From the NCBI GenBank assembly GCA_937942165.1, contig CALDFW010000208.1, positions 1 to 32,197 of the forward strand: 32,197 nucleotides of DNA, read 5' to 3'. The position numbers and the translations under genes were made by a program. How positions within the stretch are numbered: position 1 is the stretch's first letter; every line of letters begins with the position of its first letter. The notes below the pieces were generated by a model, which saw nothing but the letters and a program-made list of their open reading frames with translations, made no database searches and had not been told where the DNA came from. The DNA is from an uncultured bacterium (GTDB taxonomy: Bacteria; Latescibacterota; UBA2968; UBA8231). Positions 7,777-15,508 of the stretch are shown here, piece after piece.

Positions 7777-10266
7777 ATGCGTCGATTTTATCTGCATACC
7801 TTAACGCTCGTCCTTTTGCTCGGTATCCTACCGACCAGGACGGTATGGGCAGTTGAAGAAGACGTTATTCGCTTCGCCACGATAAACGCCAATTACCGCG
7901 TTGCGTTGGAGGAGATTATTCGGCGGTACGAAGAGCGCAATCCCCACATCAAAGTAGAGTTGTCTATTGTCGGTCAGGAATTTGCCACCTGGATCCGCAC
8001 CCGCGTGGCCGCCGGTGGCGATATGGTGCCGGATATTTACAACGGCAACTACACAAACGGCTACGACCGCCAAGGGCGCTGGGTGGCACTGGATTCTCAC
8101 CTAGGAGGTGTAAACCGCTATACGGGTAAGCGCTGGCTCGATGGGTTAGACGCCAAGCTCATCGAGCGCTATCGCGTGGACGGCAAAGTCTACATCTTGC
8201 CCATCGACTATATCGATATCGCCGTTTTCTACAACCGCGATCTCTTTGATAAGCTAGGTTTGCAGCTGCCCAAAACGTGGGCCGAGTGGATGGAGCTGTG
8301 CGAGCGCGTACAACAGGCTGGTTATGTGCCCATTGCCATTGGAGGCGATGCCCAGGCCTACTGGGCGGGAGAAATGGGCTGGTTGGTGCGCTTGCTAGGT
8401 GACGCCTACTTGCGCAACTACGTGCCGATGCTGATGGCTCAGCCCGGCGACTGGGACTACGAGCAGGCGCGCAACGGCGACTACCAATATCGCCCTGACG
8501 ACCTCTACTCCGACATGCTAGTTGTCGTTAATCGCGAGCGCGAGTTTGCTGCCATGCGCCGGGGGGAATTGGATTTTCGCGCGCCTAAGTTTCGCCGGCT
8601 ATACGAGCGGTTGGGCGAACTGGCGCAGTACTTTCAGCCGGGCTATATGGGTGCTGATGCACGGAGCGCTACGCAGCTTTTTTACACGCAGAAGGCAGCC
8701 ATGTGCCTGATGCACAGCGGCAGCATTACTGGCATCGTTCACGACTTTGCCAAAATGAAGCCAGAGGAACGTTTTGAATTCGCCAACTTCTGGTTCCCTC
8801 CCATAACCGACGATCCGCTGGTGGAAGGTCCCTTCCGCGGTGTGGGCGGCGGTGGGATGGTGCTGGCCGTTATGCAGAAAAACGATCCGCTACACGAGCA
8901 GAACGTCGTCGATTTTTTACAGTTTTTAACCACGCCAGAATCGGGCCGCTTACTCGTCGAGCGCACGCTGGCTGACGGGCAGCCTCTCACGGGTCCCCTG
9001 CTGATTGAAGGCGTGGATTTGCCGCCCGAGTTGGCCGATAAGTTTGACGTGTTTCGCGGCCACGGGTATGAAAAAATCAACTATCGCGGAGTCGGCGACG
9101 AGCAGGAGAGCGTGCAGGAATGGGTGATAATCGCCCAAGAGTACATGGGTGGACGCCTGTCTATGGATGACTTCCTGCAGCGCTACAACGAGCTGATGCT
9201 GCGCGGAGTTGACCGCTTAGTGCGGCGCGACGGTCTCGATATGGATCCGACGACCGAGGACGAGCCGCCCATAGTGCACCGTGAGAAAAACCCGTGGAAT
9301 CCATTTGAAAACGGCAGCCTGATGTTGGTGCTCATTACGACGGCTTTCGCGGTTTTTGCATGGGTGCAGGTTCGGAGTGCTCAAGGACCGGCCAAACACC
9401 GAACGCGGACCGCGTATATGTTGCTTTTTCCCACGGTATTCTTGCTCGCAGCATTCAACTATTTTCCCGCCCTGTCAGGGCTCTATCACGCCTTTACCGA
9501 GTGGGAGTCGGGGCGTGATCCGGTATTTAATGGGCTGGATAACTTTCGTCAGCTCTTAGCCGACGACATGCTCTACGTCGGGTTTGGCAATATGCTCATA
9601 TTGCTCTTCGCTGCGCTGATAAAAGCTACGATAGTGCCTTTTCTCGCCGCCGAGTTGATTCTGTATTTGGTTGGTGACCGCATCCGCTACGTATTTCGAA
9701 CGGCTTTTCTACTGCCCATGGTGGTGCCGGCGCTGGTCGGCGTTCTCATCTGGCGGCTGATCTACAATCCGGATATGGGGTTGCTGAATCAAGCGCTGGA
9801 CATGCTGAGTTTGTCTGCGCTTGCCGCCAATTGGCTAGGTGATCCAGAATTGGCTTTAGGAGCGATTATCGGTATGGGCTTCCCGTGGATTGGAGCTTTT
9901 GGTCTGCTCATCTATCTGGCCGGCCTGATGGGCATATCTCCAGATATCTACCACGCCTATACCATCGAATCAACGAGTACGCTTAGGCGCATCTGGCATC
10001 TCGACGTGCCCCTAGTGCGCGGGCAGACGCGCCTCTTGGTCATTCTAACCTTTATCAGCAGCGTGCAGGATTTCCAAACCGTGCTCATCATGACGCGCGG
10101 TGGGCCGGGTATGGCCACGTACGTGCCCGCACTGCGCATGTACAATCAGGCCTTTGTATACGGCCACTTCGGCTATGGGGCGGCCATTGGATTGATGCTG
10201 TTCCTGCTCGTTTTGACGATGACCGTGATCAATATGAAGGTCCTGCGGGGAGAAGAGACGACGTGA
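7777..10266 (+). CDS. Fused sugar-binding protein and MalF-like permease (CUT1 ABC transporter)
   Basis: The track ORF opens at 7438 inside the previous gene. I place the start at ATG 7777, giving 829 aa, because the signal peptide MRRFYLHTLTLVLLLGILPTRTVWA begins there. No ribosome site is visible. Residues about 28-480 are a family 1 extracellular binding protein (VIRFATINANYRVALEEIIR, then PDIYNGNYTNGYDRQGRWV and ILPIDYIDIAVFYNRDLFDK). A linker and one membrane span near 514-532 lead to a MalF-type permease at about 546-829, from YMLLFPTVFLLAAFNYFPAL to the C-terminus. The binding domain would thus be tethered on the outer face of its own channel. The EAA loop that contacts the ATPase is degenerate (HAYTIESTSTLRRIWHLDVP at 726-745, lacking the usual D-G), while the MalG-like partner next door keeps a canonical one. 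The stop overlaps the start of that gene, so the two are translationally coupled. The sugar is unknown. Confidence 0.9.
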   Translation: MRRFYLHTLTLVLLLGILPTRTVWAVEEDVIRFATINANYRVALEEIIRRYEERNPHIKVELSIVGQEFATWIRTRVAAGGDMVPDIYNGNYTNGYDRQGRWVALDSHLGGVNRYTGKRWLDGLDAKLIERYRVDGKVYILPIDYIDIAVFYNRDLFDKLGLQLPKTWAEWMELCERVQQAGYVPIAIGGDAQAYWAGEMGWLVRLLGDAYLRNYVPMLMAQPGDWDYEQARNGDYQYRPDDLYSDMLVVVNREREFAAMRRGELDFRAPKFRRLYERLGELAQYFQPGYMGADARSATQLFYTQKAAMCLMHSGSITGIVHDFAKMKPEERFEFANFWFPPITDDPLVEGPFRGVGGGGMVLAVMQKNDPLHEQNVVDFLQFLTTPESGRLLVERTLADGQPLTGPLLIEGVDLPPELADKFDVFRGHGYEKINYRGVGDEQESVQEWVIIAQEYMGGRLSMDDFLQRYNELMLRGVDRLVRRDGLDMDPTTEDEPPIVHREKNPWNPFENGSLMLVLITTAFAVFAWVQVRSAQGPAKHRTRTAYMLLFPTVFLLAAFNYFPALSGLYHAFTEWESGRDPVFNGLDNFRQLLADDMLYVGFGNMLILLFAALIKATIVPFLAAELILYLVGDRIRYVFRTAFLLPMVVPALVGVLIWRLIYNPDMGLLNQALDMLSLSALAANWLGDPELALGAIIGMGFPWIGAFGLLIYLAGLMGISPDIYHAYTIESTSTLRRIWHLDVPLVRGQTRLLVILTFISSVQDFQTVLIMTRGGPGMATYVPALRMYNQAFVYGHFGYGAAIGLMLFLLVLTMTVINMKVLRGEETT

Positions 10267-11135
10267 TGGCCGCCGATCATAAAAGATATAAACGGGCCCT
10301 AGTCGGGCTGATATTGGCGGGTTTTGCGCTGCTGACCTTGCTGCCATTTTTCATGACGCTGGTGATGTCGCAAAAGACCAATGGCGAAATCCTAAATCAA
10401 TTCTGGTCTTTGCCCGAGCAGCTTCGACCAGAATACTACGTCAACGCATTTACCTTTCTCGGCGTTTATATCGGGAACACGGTGTTAGTGGGATGCGGTA
10501 CTATCTTCGGCGTGGTATTTCTATCGTCGCTAGCCGGCTACGTATTTGCACGGATCGATTTTGCCGGCAAAAAAGTTGTTTTTCTCCTTATCCTGGCGCT
10601 CATGATGATACCGGGGATTCTCACGCTCATACCTGCTTTCATATGGTATAAGGAATTTCCCCTAGTGGGCGGCAACGACTGGCTTGGCCAAGGTGGGACG
10701 GGGTTTCTCAATACGCGCTGGGTGCTGCTGATTCCCTATATCGCTAGCGGCCAAGTATTCGGCACCTTTCTCTGCCGCAGTTTCTTCGAGAGCCTGCCCG
10801 AATCGCTCTTTGAGGCGGCGCGTATAGACGGTGCCTCCGAGTTCCAGCTTTACTGGCGCGTGGCGCTCCCGTTGAGTCAGCCTATTTTGGCCACGCTGGC
10901 CATACTCGCCTTTGTTGGCGTGTACAATGACTACGTGTGGCCGCTAGTCACGGTGAGCAGTGCCGATATTCAAACTTTTTCGGTGGGTATAACGCTCTTT
11001 GCAGGGGAGGGCAATCTGGAGCCGGGAGAGACCATGGCTGGCTACGTGCTGGGGTCACTGCCGCTGATTGTAGTTTTCGCTTTTGGCATGAAATACTACG
11101 TAGCGGGGCTTACTCAAGGGGCTATCAAGGGGTAG
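10266..11135 (+). CDS. MalG-like carbohydrate ABC transporter permease
   Basis: This 289-aa inner-membrane permease starts at ATG 10266, sharing one base with the TGA of the fusion gene (TGATG). GTG 10263 is one codon upstream. It has about six hydrophobic spans, starting with LVGLILAGFALLTLLPFFMT. The EAA loop at residues 183-203 is canonical, EAARIDGASEFQLYWRVALP, which docks the cytoplasmic ATPase. The PFFMTLVMSQKTNGEI stretch and C-terminal GMKYYVAGLTQGAIKG are typical of MalG/UgpE-like subunits. It would pair with the permease half of the preceding fusion. No ATPase gene is in the window, so a shared MsmX/UgpC-type ATPase encoded elsewhere is expected (inference). Confidence 0.94.
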   Translation: MAADHKRYKRALVGLILAGFALLTLLPFFMTLVMSQKTNGEILNQFWSLPEQLRPEYYVNAFTFLGVYIGNTVLVGCGTIFGVVFLSSLAGYVFARIDFAGKKVVFLLILALMMIPGILTLIPAFIWYKEFPLVGGNDWLGQGGTGFLNTRWVLLIPYIASGQVFGTFLCRSFFESLPESLFEAARIDGASEFQLYWRVALPLSQPILATLAILAFVGVYNDYVWPLVTVSSADIQTFSVGITLFAGEGNLEPGETMAGYVLGSLPLIVVFAFGMKYYVAGLTQGAIKG

Positions 11136-11152
11136 CGTTCGGGAGGACGCTA
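11133..11152. terminator. Inverted repeat joining two convergent stop codons
   Basis: TAGCGT (11133-11138) and ACGCTA (11147-11152) form a perfect 6-bp stem with an 8-nt loop. Its outer triplets are the TAG stop of the permease and, on the other strand, the TAG stop of the AraC-type gene. A run of T appears about 10 bp beyond on the + strand (ATATTTTTT). It may act as a compact shared terminator, but the stem is short and the T-run is not adjacent. Confidence 0.35.
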
Positions 11153-12061
11153 GCAATGGCGATATTTTTTGCGAAACTCTCTGGGGGAGAGCCCGTGCAA
11201 TTTGCGGAATTGTCGAGTGAAATAGTTGGCATCTGCAAAGCCGACTTCATAGCCTATCTGCGCAATGGGAGCCGGGCCGGCCAGGAGCAGTTCCTCTGCG
11301 CGCTGCAGGCGCATGTTGAGTAGGTATTCTATGGGACTCTGGCCGACGATGGCGTGGAAGTTGCGCGAGAGAGAGCGTTCAGACATGCCTGCCGCGTGGG
11401 CTAGGTCGCTCAGATGCAGAGACGCGCCTAGGTTGCTGTCCATATAGCGGATGCAGTTGGCGATGAGTAGTAGCTTGGTGCTGTCTAATGAGCCCAGCGT
11501 CTCGTATTGAATGCAGAGATTGCCTACGATCAGCTGTAGAAAGCCTCTCGCTCTAGAGCAGGCTAGGGGAGTGGTTTCCCGCGTGGCCGCTTCGAGTGAT
11601 TCTATCCAGTCTTCGATTTCAACTAGAGCCCGCTGTGGGAGTCGTAGTTGACCATTGAATTGGTCCATGGCTCGCACGCGCGGTTCCAACTTGAAGAGCG
11701 CATAAAAGCCAGGCATACTGACGCACTCGCGCTCCAACACTTGCAGATGTTGGCTGCGCATGAGGATGTTGATGAGGCTTAGGTTCTGCGTGTCGGCGTA
11801 GCCGTGCCGGATATTAGGAGGAATGACAAAAGTGTCGCCCGGGCCTATCGGGTGGCGAGTTTGCTCTATTAGGTGGATCCCGTGGCCTGCGAGGACGATT
11901 ACTAATTCGATAAAATCATGCTTGTGTAGTGCGCGTTGGTTGTGATTGGTTTCGCGCCGAGTGGCTATGCTCTGATAGGGTTCCTTAAACCAAAACTTAA
12001 GTTCCTCATCGCCTCGCGGTATGTGGTGATCGATCTCGGTTTCTACTTGTCTTGAGGACAT
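11150..12061 (-). CDS. AraC-family transcriptional regulator with cupin sensor domain
   Basis: I start this at the ATG at 12061 (303 aa) rather than the TTG at 12076 used by the track. The N-terminal domain is a cupin: HKHDFIELVIVLAGHG carries the H-x-H-x4-E pattern and GPGDTFVIPPNIRHGY the second cupin motif, fitting a sugar-sensing arm. The C-terminal 100 residues are two helix-turn-helix units of the AraC/XylS type. The first is LHLSDLAHAAGMSERSLSRN with FHAIVGQSPIEYL. The second is IAQIGYEVGFADANYFTRQF, ending with KLHGLSPREFRKKYR, a near-perfect family signature. It converges on the ABC permease gene with only 14 bp between stops, and diverges from the CBM9-like gene across a 316-bp control region. 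It therefore likely controls one or both. The effector is unknown but is probably a saccharide. Confidence 0.94.
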   Translation of the reverse strand: MSSRQVETEIDHHIPRGDEELKFWFKEPYQSIATRRETNHNQRALHKHDFIELVIVLAGHGIHLIEQTRHPIGPGDTFVIPPNIRHGYADTQNLSLINILMRSQHLQVLERECVSMPGFYALFKLEPRVRAMDQFNGQLRLPQRALVEIEDWIESLEAATRETTPLACSRARGFLQLIVGNLCIQYETLGSLDSTKLLLIANCIRYMDSNLGASLHLSDLAHAAGMSERSLSRNFHAIVGQSPIEYLLNMRLQRAEELLLAGPAPIAQIGYEVGFADANYFTRQFRKLHGLSPREFRKKYRHC

Positions 12062-12139
12062 GTTAATCTTTTGCAATTTTGTTGTAGATGGACTCTATTT
12101 ACGCTGATGAAAGAGCCTGCGAAACCGTTCGTTGGCGAG

Positions 12140-12168
12140 ATAATGCTAATATTTGGCTGATTTGTCAA
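12140..12168 (-). promoter_or_regulatory. Promoter of the AraC-type regulator
   Basis: Read on the minus strand, TTGACA (12168-12163) is a perfect -35 box. A 17-bp spacer leads to CATTAT (12145-12140), four of six matches to the -10 consensus. Transcription would start near 12132, leaving a leader of about 70 nt before ATG 12061. The -35 box overlaps one copy of the TTTGTC direct repeat, which could allow autoregulation. Confidence 0.6.
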
Positions 12169-12193
12169 GGTTTTTGTCCGTGATATGCGTATA

Positions 12194-12221
12194 TTGACCA
12201 GTTGATTTACTACAATATTAA
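12194..12221 (+). promoter_or_regulatory. Promoter of the CBM9-like secreted protein gene
   Basis: TTGACC and TATTAA are separated by 16 bp. The predicted start lies near 12228, within or beside the palindrome AACAATTGTT, so a bound repressor would block it. The transcript would carry a leader of about 150 nt before ATG 12378. Confidence 0.5.
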
Positions 12222-12280
12222 CAATTGTTCGTTTGGACTCGTTGTTTAGCTTCATAGTTATTTATTGCTCGATTCTTGGA

Positions 12281-12296
12281 AAGGAGGTGTCTCCTA
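12281..12296 (+). other. Orphan Shine-Dalgarno-like hairpin in the 5' leader
   Basis: AAGGAGGTG is nearly the perfect anti-16S complement. It lies about 90 bp before the real start and has no ATG or GTG at a useful distance. AGGAG (12282-12286) pairs exactly with CTCCT (12291-12295) around a GTGT loop. It could be a standby ribosome site, an RNA stabiliser, or the site of a tiny leader frame (TTG 12307 to TAG 12339, ten codons, but 19 bp away). Confidence 0.3.
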
Positions 12297-12377
12297 AGAG
12301 CTGTAGTTGGCGTTAAAGTTCTTCCTTTTTTTGAGTTAGCGGATATTCGAACCACAACTAGTGAGGTGGTATTTATT

Positions 12378-13331
12378 ATGAAAAAGATCTTGAGTATCGC
12401 AAGTGCTGTAGCTTTGGGCATCATGCTGCAAGCCAGTGCCGTATCGGCGCACGTTCCCATTCCCGGCATTGATACTGGAACGTTGTTCCAGTGGCCCGCC
12501 GGTCAAGAGCCCGTTCTCGATGGCGATCTCTCCGAGTGGGATATCGTTCCGGAGGATTATTACGTGCCTTTCGATTCCCATTTCGAGTACTATCTTGGTT
12601 TGGGTCAAGAGAATGATGCGAGTAATCTGTCCTTCCGCGTAGTCGCAGGTTGGAGCGCTGGAACCAACCGTCTCTATCTCATGATGGAGCGCTATGATAA
12701 CTATTGGGATCGCAACGGTGTAGGTGCTGTGGCCGCCGGCGATGACAGCTGGGAAATCATGATTGACGCCGACCACGGTGGTGACCGCCACTTTGTCTTG
12801 GCCGAAGACTTCGAGGACGCAGACGAGCTCCAGCGCAATCAGGGCCGTCGCGCCCAGAATGCTCACCACGTATTTCCGGACATGCCCGATGCCAATCGCG
12901 CCGTCGGTTGGAAGTGGTTCTTCAACAGCAATTCGACCTGGCACGACGAGGCTCCCTGGGGCGACTACGGCTTCCAGTTGGACGGTGCCATCAACTCGGG
13001 TGAGGTCACCGCGCGCATCGAGATTATGACCGCAGCGTGGGATGATTTCCACTGGATTGGTCCCGACGATAGCCAGATCCACACCTTCACCGAAGGCAAT
13101 ACCATCGGTTTGGGTTGGGTTGTGCACGACAAGGATTCTGCCGAAGAGGATAACGGCGGTAAGAGCGACGGTGGTTGGGGTATCAACCCGAACATCCAGA
13201 TGTGGTTTGACTGCGTTAACTGCTCTGACTTCCTGTTGGCGCCGATCGATCCGCGCGTAGATTTCAGCAGCATTCCTACGGCAGTTGAAGAAGAGAGCTG
13301 GGGACGCATCAAGGCTGCTTATATCCAGTAG
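12378..13331 (+). CDS. Secreted CBM9-like (DOMON-type) protein
   Basis: The track begins at TTG 12276, but ATG 12378 is the clear start: GAGGTGG lies 8 bp upstream and a textbook signal peptide follows (MKKILSIASAVALGIMLQAS, cleaved after VSA). The mature protein of about 290 aa opens with FQWPAGQEPVLDGDLSEWD, the usual entry motif of carbohydrate-binding family 9-like domains. It continues with NRLYLMMERYDNYWDRN, DDSWEIMIDADHGGD and EVTARIEIMTAAWDDF, matching the beta-sandwich strands of that family. No catalytic residues are evident. It likely binds a saccharide at the surface or in the periplasm. A paralogue begins at 31542. It has its own promoter and a strong terminator, so it is probably monocistronic and highly expressed. 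A CNIC-like cysteine pair (DCVNCSDF) near the end may form a disulfide. Confidence 0.88.
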   Translation: MKKILSIASAVALGIMLQASAVSAHVPIPGIDTGTLFQWPAGQEPVLDGDLSEWDIVPEDYYVPFDSHFEYYLGLGQENDASNLSFRVVAGWSAGTNRLYLMMERYDNYWDRNGVGAVAAGDDSWEIMIDADHGGDRHFVLAEDFEDADELQRNQGRRAQNAHHVFPDMPDANRAVGWKWFFNSNSTWHDEAPWGDYGFQLDGAINSGEVTARIEIMTAAWDDFHWIGPDDSQIHTFTEGNTIGLGWVVHDKDSAEEDNGGKSDGGWGINPNIQMWFDCVNCSDFLLAPIDPRVDFSSIPTAVEEESWGRIKAAYIQ

Positions 13332-13371
13332 TCTTATTTTGATCTCAAGCTACACTTAATTGCTACAACGG

Positions 13372-13420
13372 TCTGAAGGGGGGATGTGCTCGGCATCTCC
13401 CCTTCAGATTCTTCTTTTTT
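13372..13420 (+). terminator. Strong intrinsic terminator after the CBM9-like gene
   Basis: TCTGAAGGGGGGATGT pairs with GCATCTCCCCTTCAGA in a 16-bp stem with two G-T wobbles and a 5-nt loop, followed at once by TTCTTCTTTTTT. This is the best terminator in the window. Only 48 bp remain before the next gene, with no convincing promoter in them, so it may also set the level of read-through into the downstream surface operon. Confidence 0.9.
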
Positions 13421-13468
13421 CCTCGTAACTTCCTGCAAAGAATCCAGCAGCCTCTCGGGAGTACCGCC

Positions 13469-15472
13469 ATGGTCGCATCCAATCGTTTATTGGTCGCGTT
13501 GTTGTCGATTGGGGTAATGAGTGTCGCAGTGGATGGACTGACCGTCTACCGGTTGGGAGGGGCCGATTTGCCACCTCCGCCCGAAGTGCAAGCGGGTCAA
13601 GCCGAGTACGTGCAGTTTGATTGGTCCAATCTCGACGCCAATTTGCAGGGGGTAGGCTCGTTCTTAAACATTGAGCCCGACGGCATTTCCCCGCTGTTTT
13701 TCTCGGAAGACCAGAATTTGGTAGTGAGCGTCGAGGATCGCGGCGGCTATGTCAACACGGGGGGAGGGACGTGCGGAACCTGCCCAGGATGGGTAGAGGC
13801 TGAAGAGACGGCCCTAGTCAGCGATGGAGACCTCGAGACGGCGTACTACGAGGTTAGCGGTAGCGAACCCGTCTTTGTACGTGGCGAGCGCTATGGTAAG
13901 AGCTTTCTCATTGACCTCGGTGGCCTGTTTGCGGTGGATCGCATCCGCTTTTCCACGCGCGCTGGAAATGAGGCTAATTACATAGAGCATTTTTACCTCT
14001 GGACCAATGCCTTGACCAATGACGAGGCGGGCATCAGCGACCTCGATCTGTGCGGCGCTGGGCGCACCGATAATTGCCTCGGTTTTGTCGGTCGAGACCA
14101 CCGCTTACTCTGGAGGTTCCTAGATTTATATTTCCATCCCTTCCTGGAAGTCAAGGAGAATACTCGATCTACGGTCGAAGTAAATCTCACCGGCGAATAT
14201 ATCCGCCGCGTAAACCTCCACGTCCCCTCGCAGCAGGCCCGCGACTGGGAGATTGCCGAAATCGAGATTTTTGCTCCTGGTTACGTGCCCAACGCTTCGT
14301 ACACTTCGAATATCCTCGATCTGGGGCGCGAGGTTACGCTGGGTGCACTGCGATGGTCGGGGCAGAAGGATGCCGCGGCTAAGATCGATATTCGCAGCCA
14401 AGGCGGCAGTGATAAAGATCCTAACATATACTGGCGCAAGACGTTCAGGGGAGACGAACAGGTTGTCTACGATGAGAACGGCGCCCCACTGACCCTTAGA
14501 AAATACAGCCGATTGGAAGCCTCTGAGCGCGGCAAAATCACGCGCGATGCGGACAATTGGGATTTTTGGTCGGTGACGTACGACTTTGCCGATAGCCAGG
14601 GCGTTGAACTGGCGACTACCCGGCCGCGTCGGTACGTGCAGTTGCAGATGGATTTTGTGTCGGGCCCTACGGCCGGCAGCAGACTCGACTACCTAGAGTG
14701 GACCGCTTCGCCGCCTGCGGCCACGGGGCTAGTGGGAGAAATAGACCCATGGCAAGTTGAGACGGCCCAAGTTACGAAGTTTACCTATGCAATTCGGCCT
14801 ACCATCGGCTTGGATGATCCGGGTTTTGATCGTCTAGAAATTTCGGTCAACGGGGGCCGGTTGCTGAGCGTAGATGCCGTGCGTATGGGGGGTGAAGACG
14901 TAGAGTTTACTCGGTTAGAAGAAGCGAATGATCGCCTGGTGGTGGCTGTCCCCAAAGTCGATATAAGCCGCACCGAAGAGGTGTTAGAGGTCGATTTTAG
15001 CGGCGAGATTTTTCGCTTCGGGGCGACGTTTAACGGTCGCGTGTCTAACAGCGAAACGCCGCAAGACATTCAGCAGCCGGTCCAGGCTGGAGATGCTACG
15101 GCGCTGCGCGATGGTAACACCCTTTCAGTGCAAGCGCTTTTATTGGGAGATGAGGTGCTAAGCGCGCTGGATCTTGGTGCGGGCGTTTTTACGCCCAATG
15201 AAGACGGCACTAACGACGGTTTAGACATTAGCTATGACCTGCTCAAGATTGTGGAGCCAGCCGAAGTGGCCGTGGAGATACGAGATCTAACGGGCGGAAT
15301 CGTGCGGCAGGTCTACGACGGGCTGGATGTGGCAGGTCGCCACAAGCACCGTTGGGATGGGCGAGATGATAGCGGACAGCGGGTGGGCCCGGGGATCTAC
15401 ATTTGCCGCATTGAAATCGAGACCGAGAGAGGGCGCCAGCAGCGATCAGGCGTCGTCGTTGTCGCATATTGA
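13469..15472 (+). CDS. Secreted discoidin-like protein with C-terminal FlgD-Ig domain (paralogue A)
   Basis: A 667-aa exported protein starting at ATG 13469 (GGGAG 8 bp upstream) with an N-terminal signal peptide (LLVALLSIGVMSVAVDG). An F5/8-type-C-like segment spans about residues 110-275: SDGDLETAYY, then FLIDLGGLFAVDRIRFSTR, closing with DWEIAEIEIFAPGYVPNASY, where the RI-x-F and EIEIF strands are typical. A middle domain follows, with the motif KYSRLEASERGKI at 345-357 and the WDFWS pair. The C-terminus from about residue 573 is an FlgD/CHU_C-like Ig domain (VFTPNEDGTNDGLDISYDL; WDGRDDSGQRVGPGIYICRI) ending in VVVVAY. This architecture recurs in the next two genes. It is likely a surface glycan-binding or scaffold protein. 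No catalytic motif is seen. Confidence 0.82.
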   Translation: MVASNRLLVALLSIGVMSVAVDGLTVYRLGGADLPPPPEVQAGQAEYVQFDWSNLDANLQGVGSFLNIEPDGISPLFFSEDQNLVVSVEDRGGYVNTGGGTCGTCPGWVEAEETALVSDGDLETAYYEVSGSEPVFVRGERYGKSFLIDLGGLFAVDRIRFSTRAGNEANYIEHFYLWTNALTNDEAGISDLDLCGAGRTDNCLGFVGRDHRLLWRFLDLYFHPFLEVKENTRSTVEVNLTGEYIRRVNLHVPSQQARDWEIAEIEIFAPGYVPNASYTSNILDLGREVTLGALRWSGQKDAAAKIDIRSQGGSDKDPNIYWRKTFRGDEQVVYDENGAPLTLRKYSRLEASERGKITRDADNWDFWSVTYDFADSQGVELATTRPRRYVQLQMDFVSGPTAGSRLDYLEWTASPPAATGLVGEIDPWQVETAQVTKFTYAIRPTIGLDDPGFDRLEISVNGGRLLSVDAVRMGGEDVEFTRLEEANDRLVVAVPKVDISRTEEVLEVDFSGEIFRFGATFNGRVSNSETPQDIQQPVQAGDATALRDGNTLSVQALLLGDEVLSALDLGAGVFTPNEDGTNDGLDISYDLLKIVEPAEVAVEIRDLTGGIVRQVYDGLDVAGRHKHRWDGRDDSGQRVGPGIYICRIEIETERGRQQRSGVVVVAY

Positions 15473-15508
15473 TTGCTCAGGTTTTTCAGGAACTTAGGAG
15501 AGGCTGCG

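Larger units (their letters stand above)
12062..12377. promoter_or_regulatory. Divergent control region between the AraC-type gene and the CBM9-like gene
   Basis: This 316-bp gene-free stretch is clearly more AT-rich than its surroundings. It holds back-to-back promoters, listed separately, whose -35 boxes are only 25 bp apart. It also contains a direct repeat of TTTGTC (12161-12166 and 12173-12178), a perfect palindrome AACAATTGTT (12220-12229) near the predicted + strand start site, and a roughly 150-nt 5' leader for the CBM9 gene with an orphan Shine-Dalgarno-like hairpin. The arrangement fits binding by the divergent AraC-type protein, but which repeat is the operator is not known. Confidence 0.6.

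Noticed and set aside
12336-13127. Minus-strand 263-aa ORF opposite the CBM9-like gene
   Set aside because: It lies fully opposite a gene with clear signal peptide and family motifs. Its translation has no recognisable domain and no ribosome site was evident.
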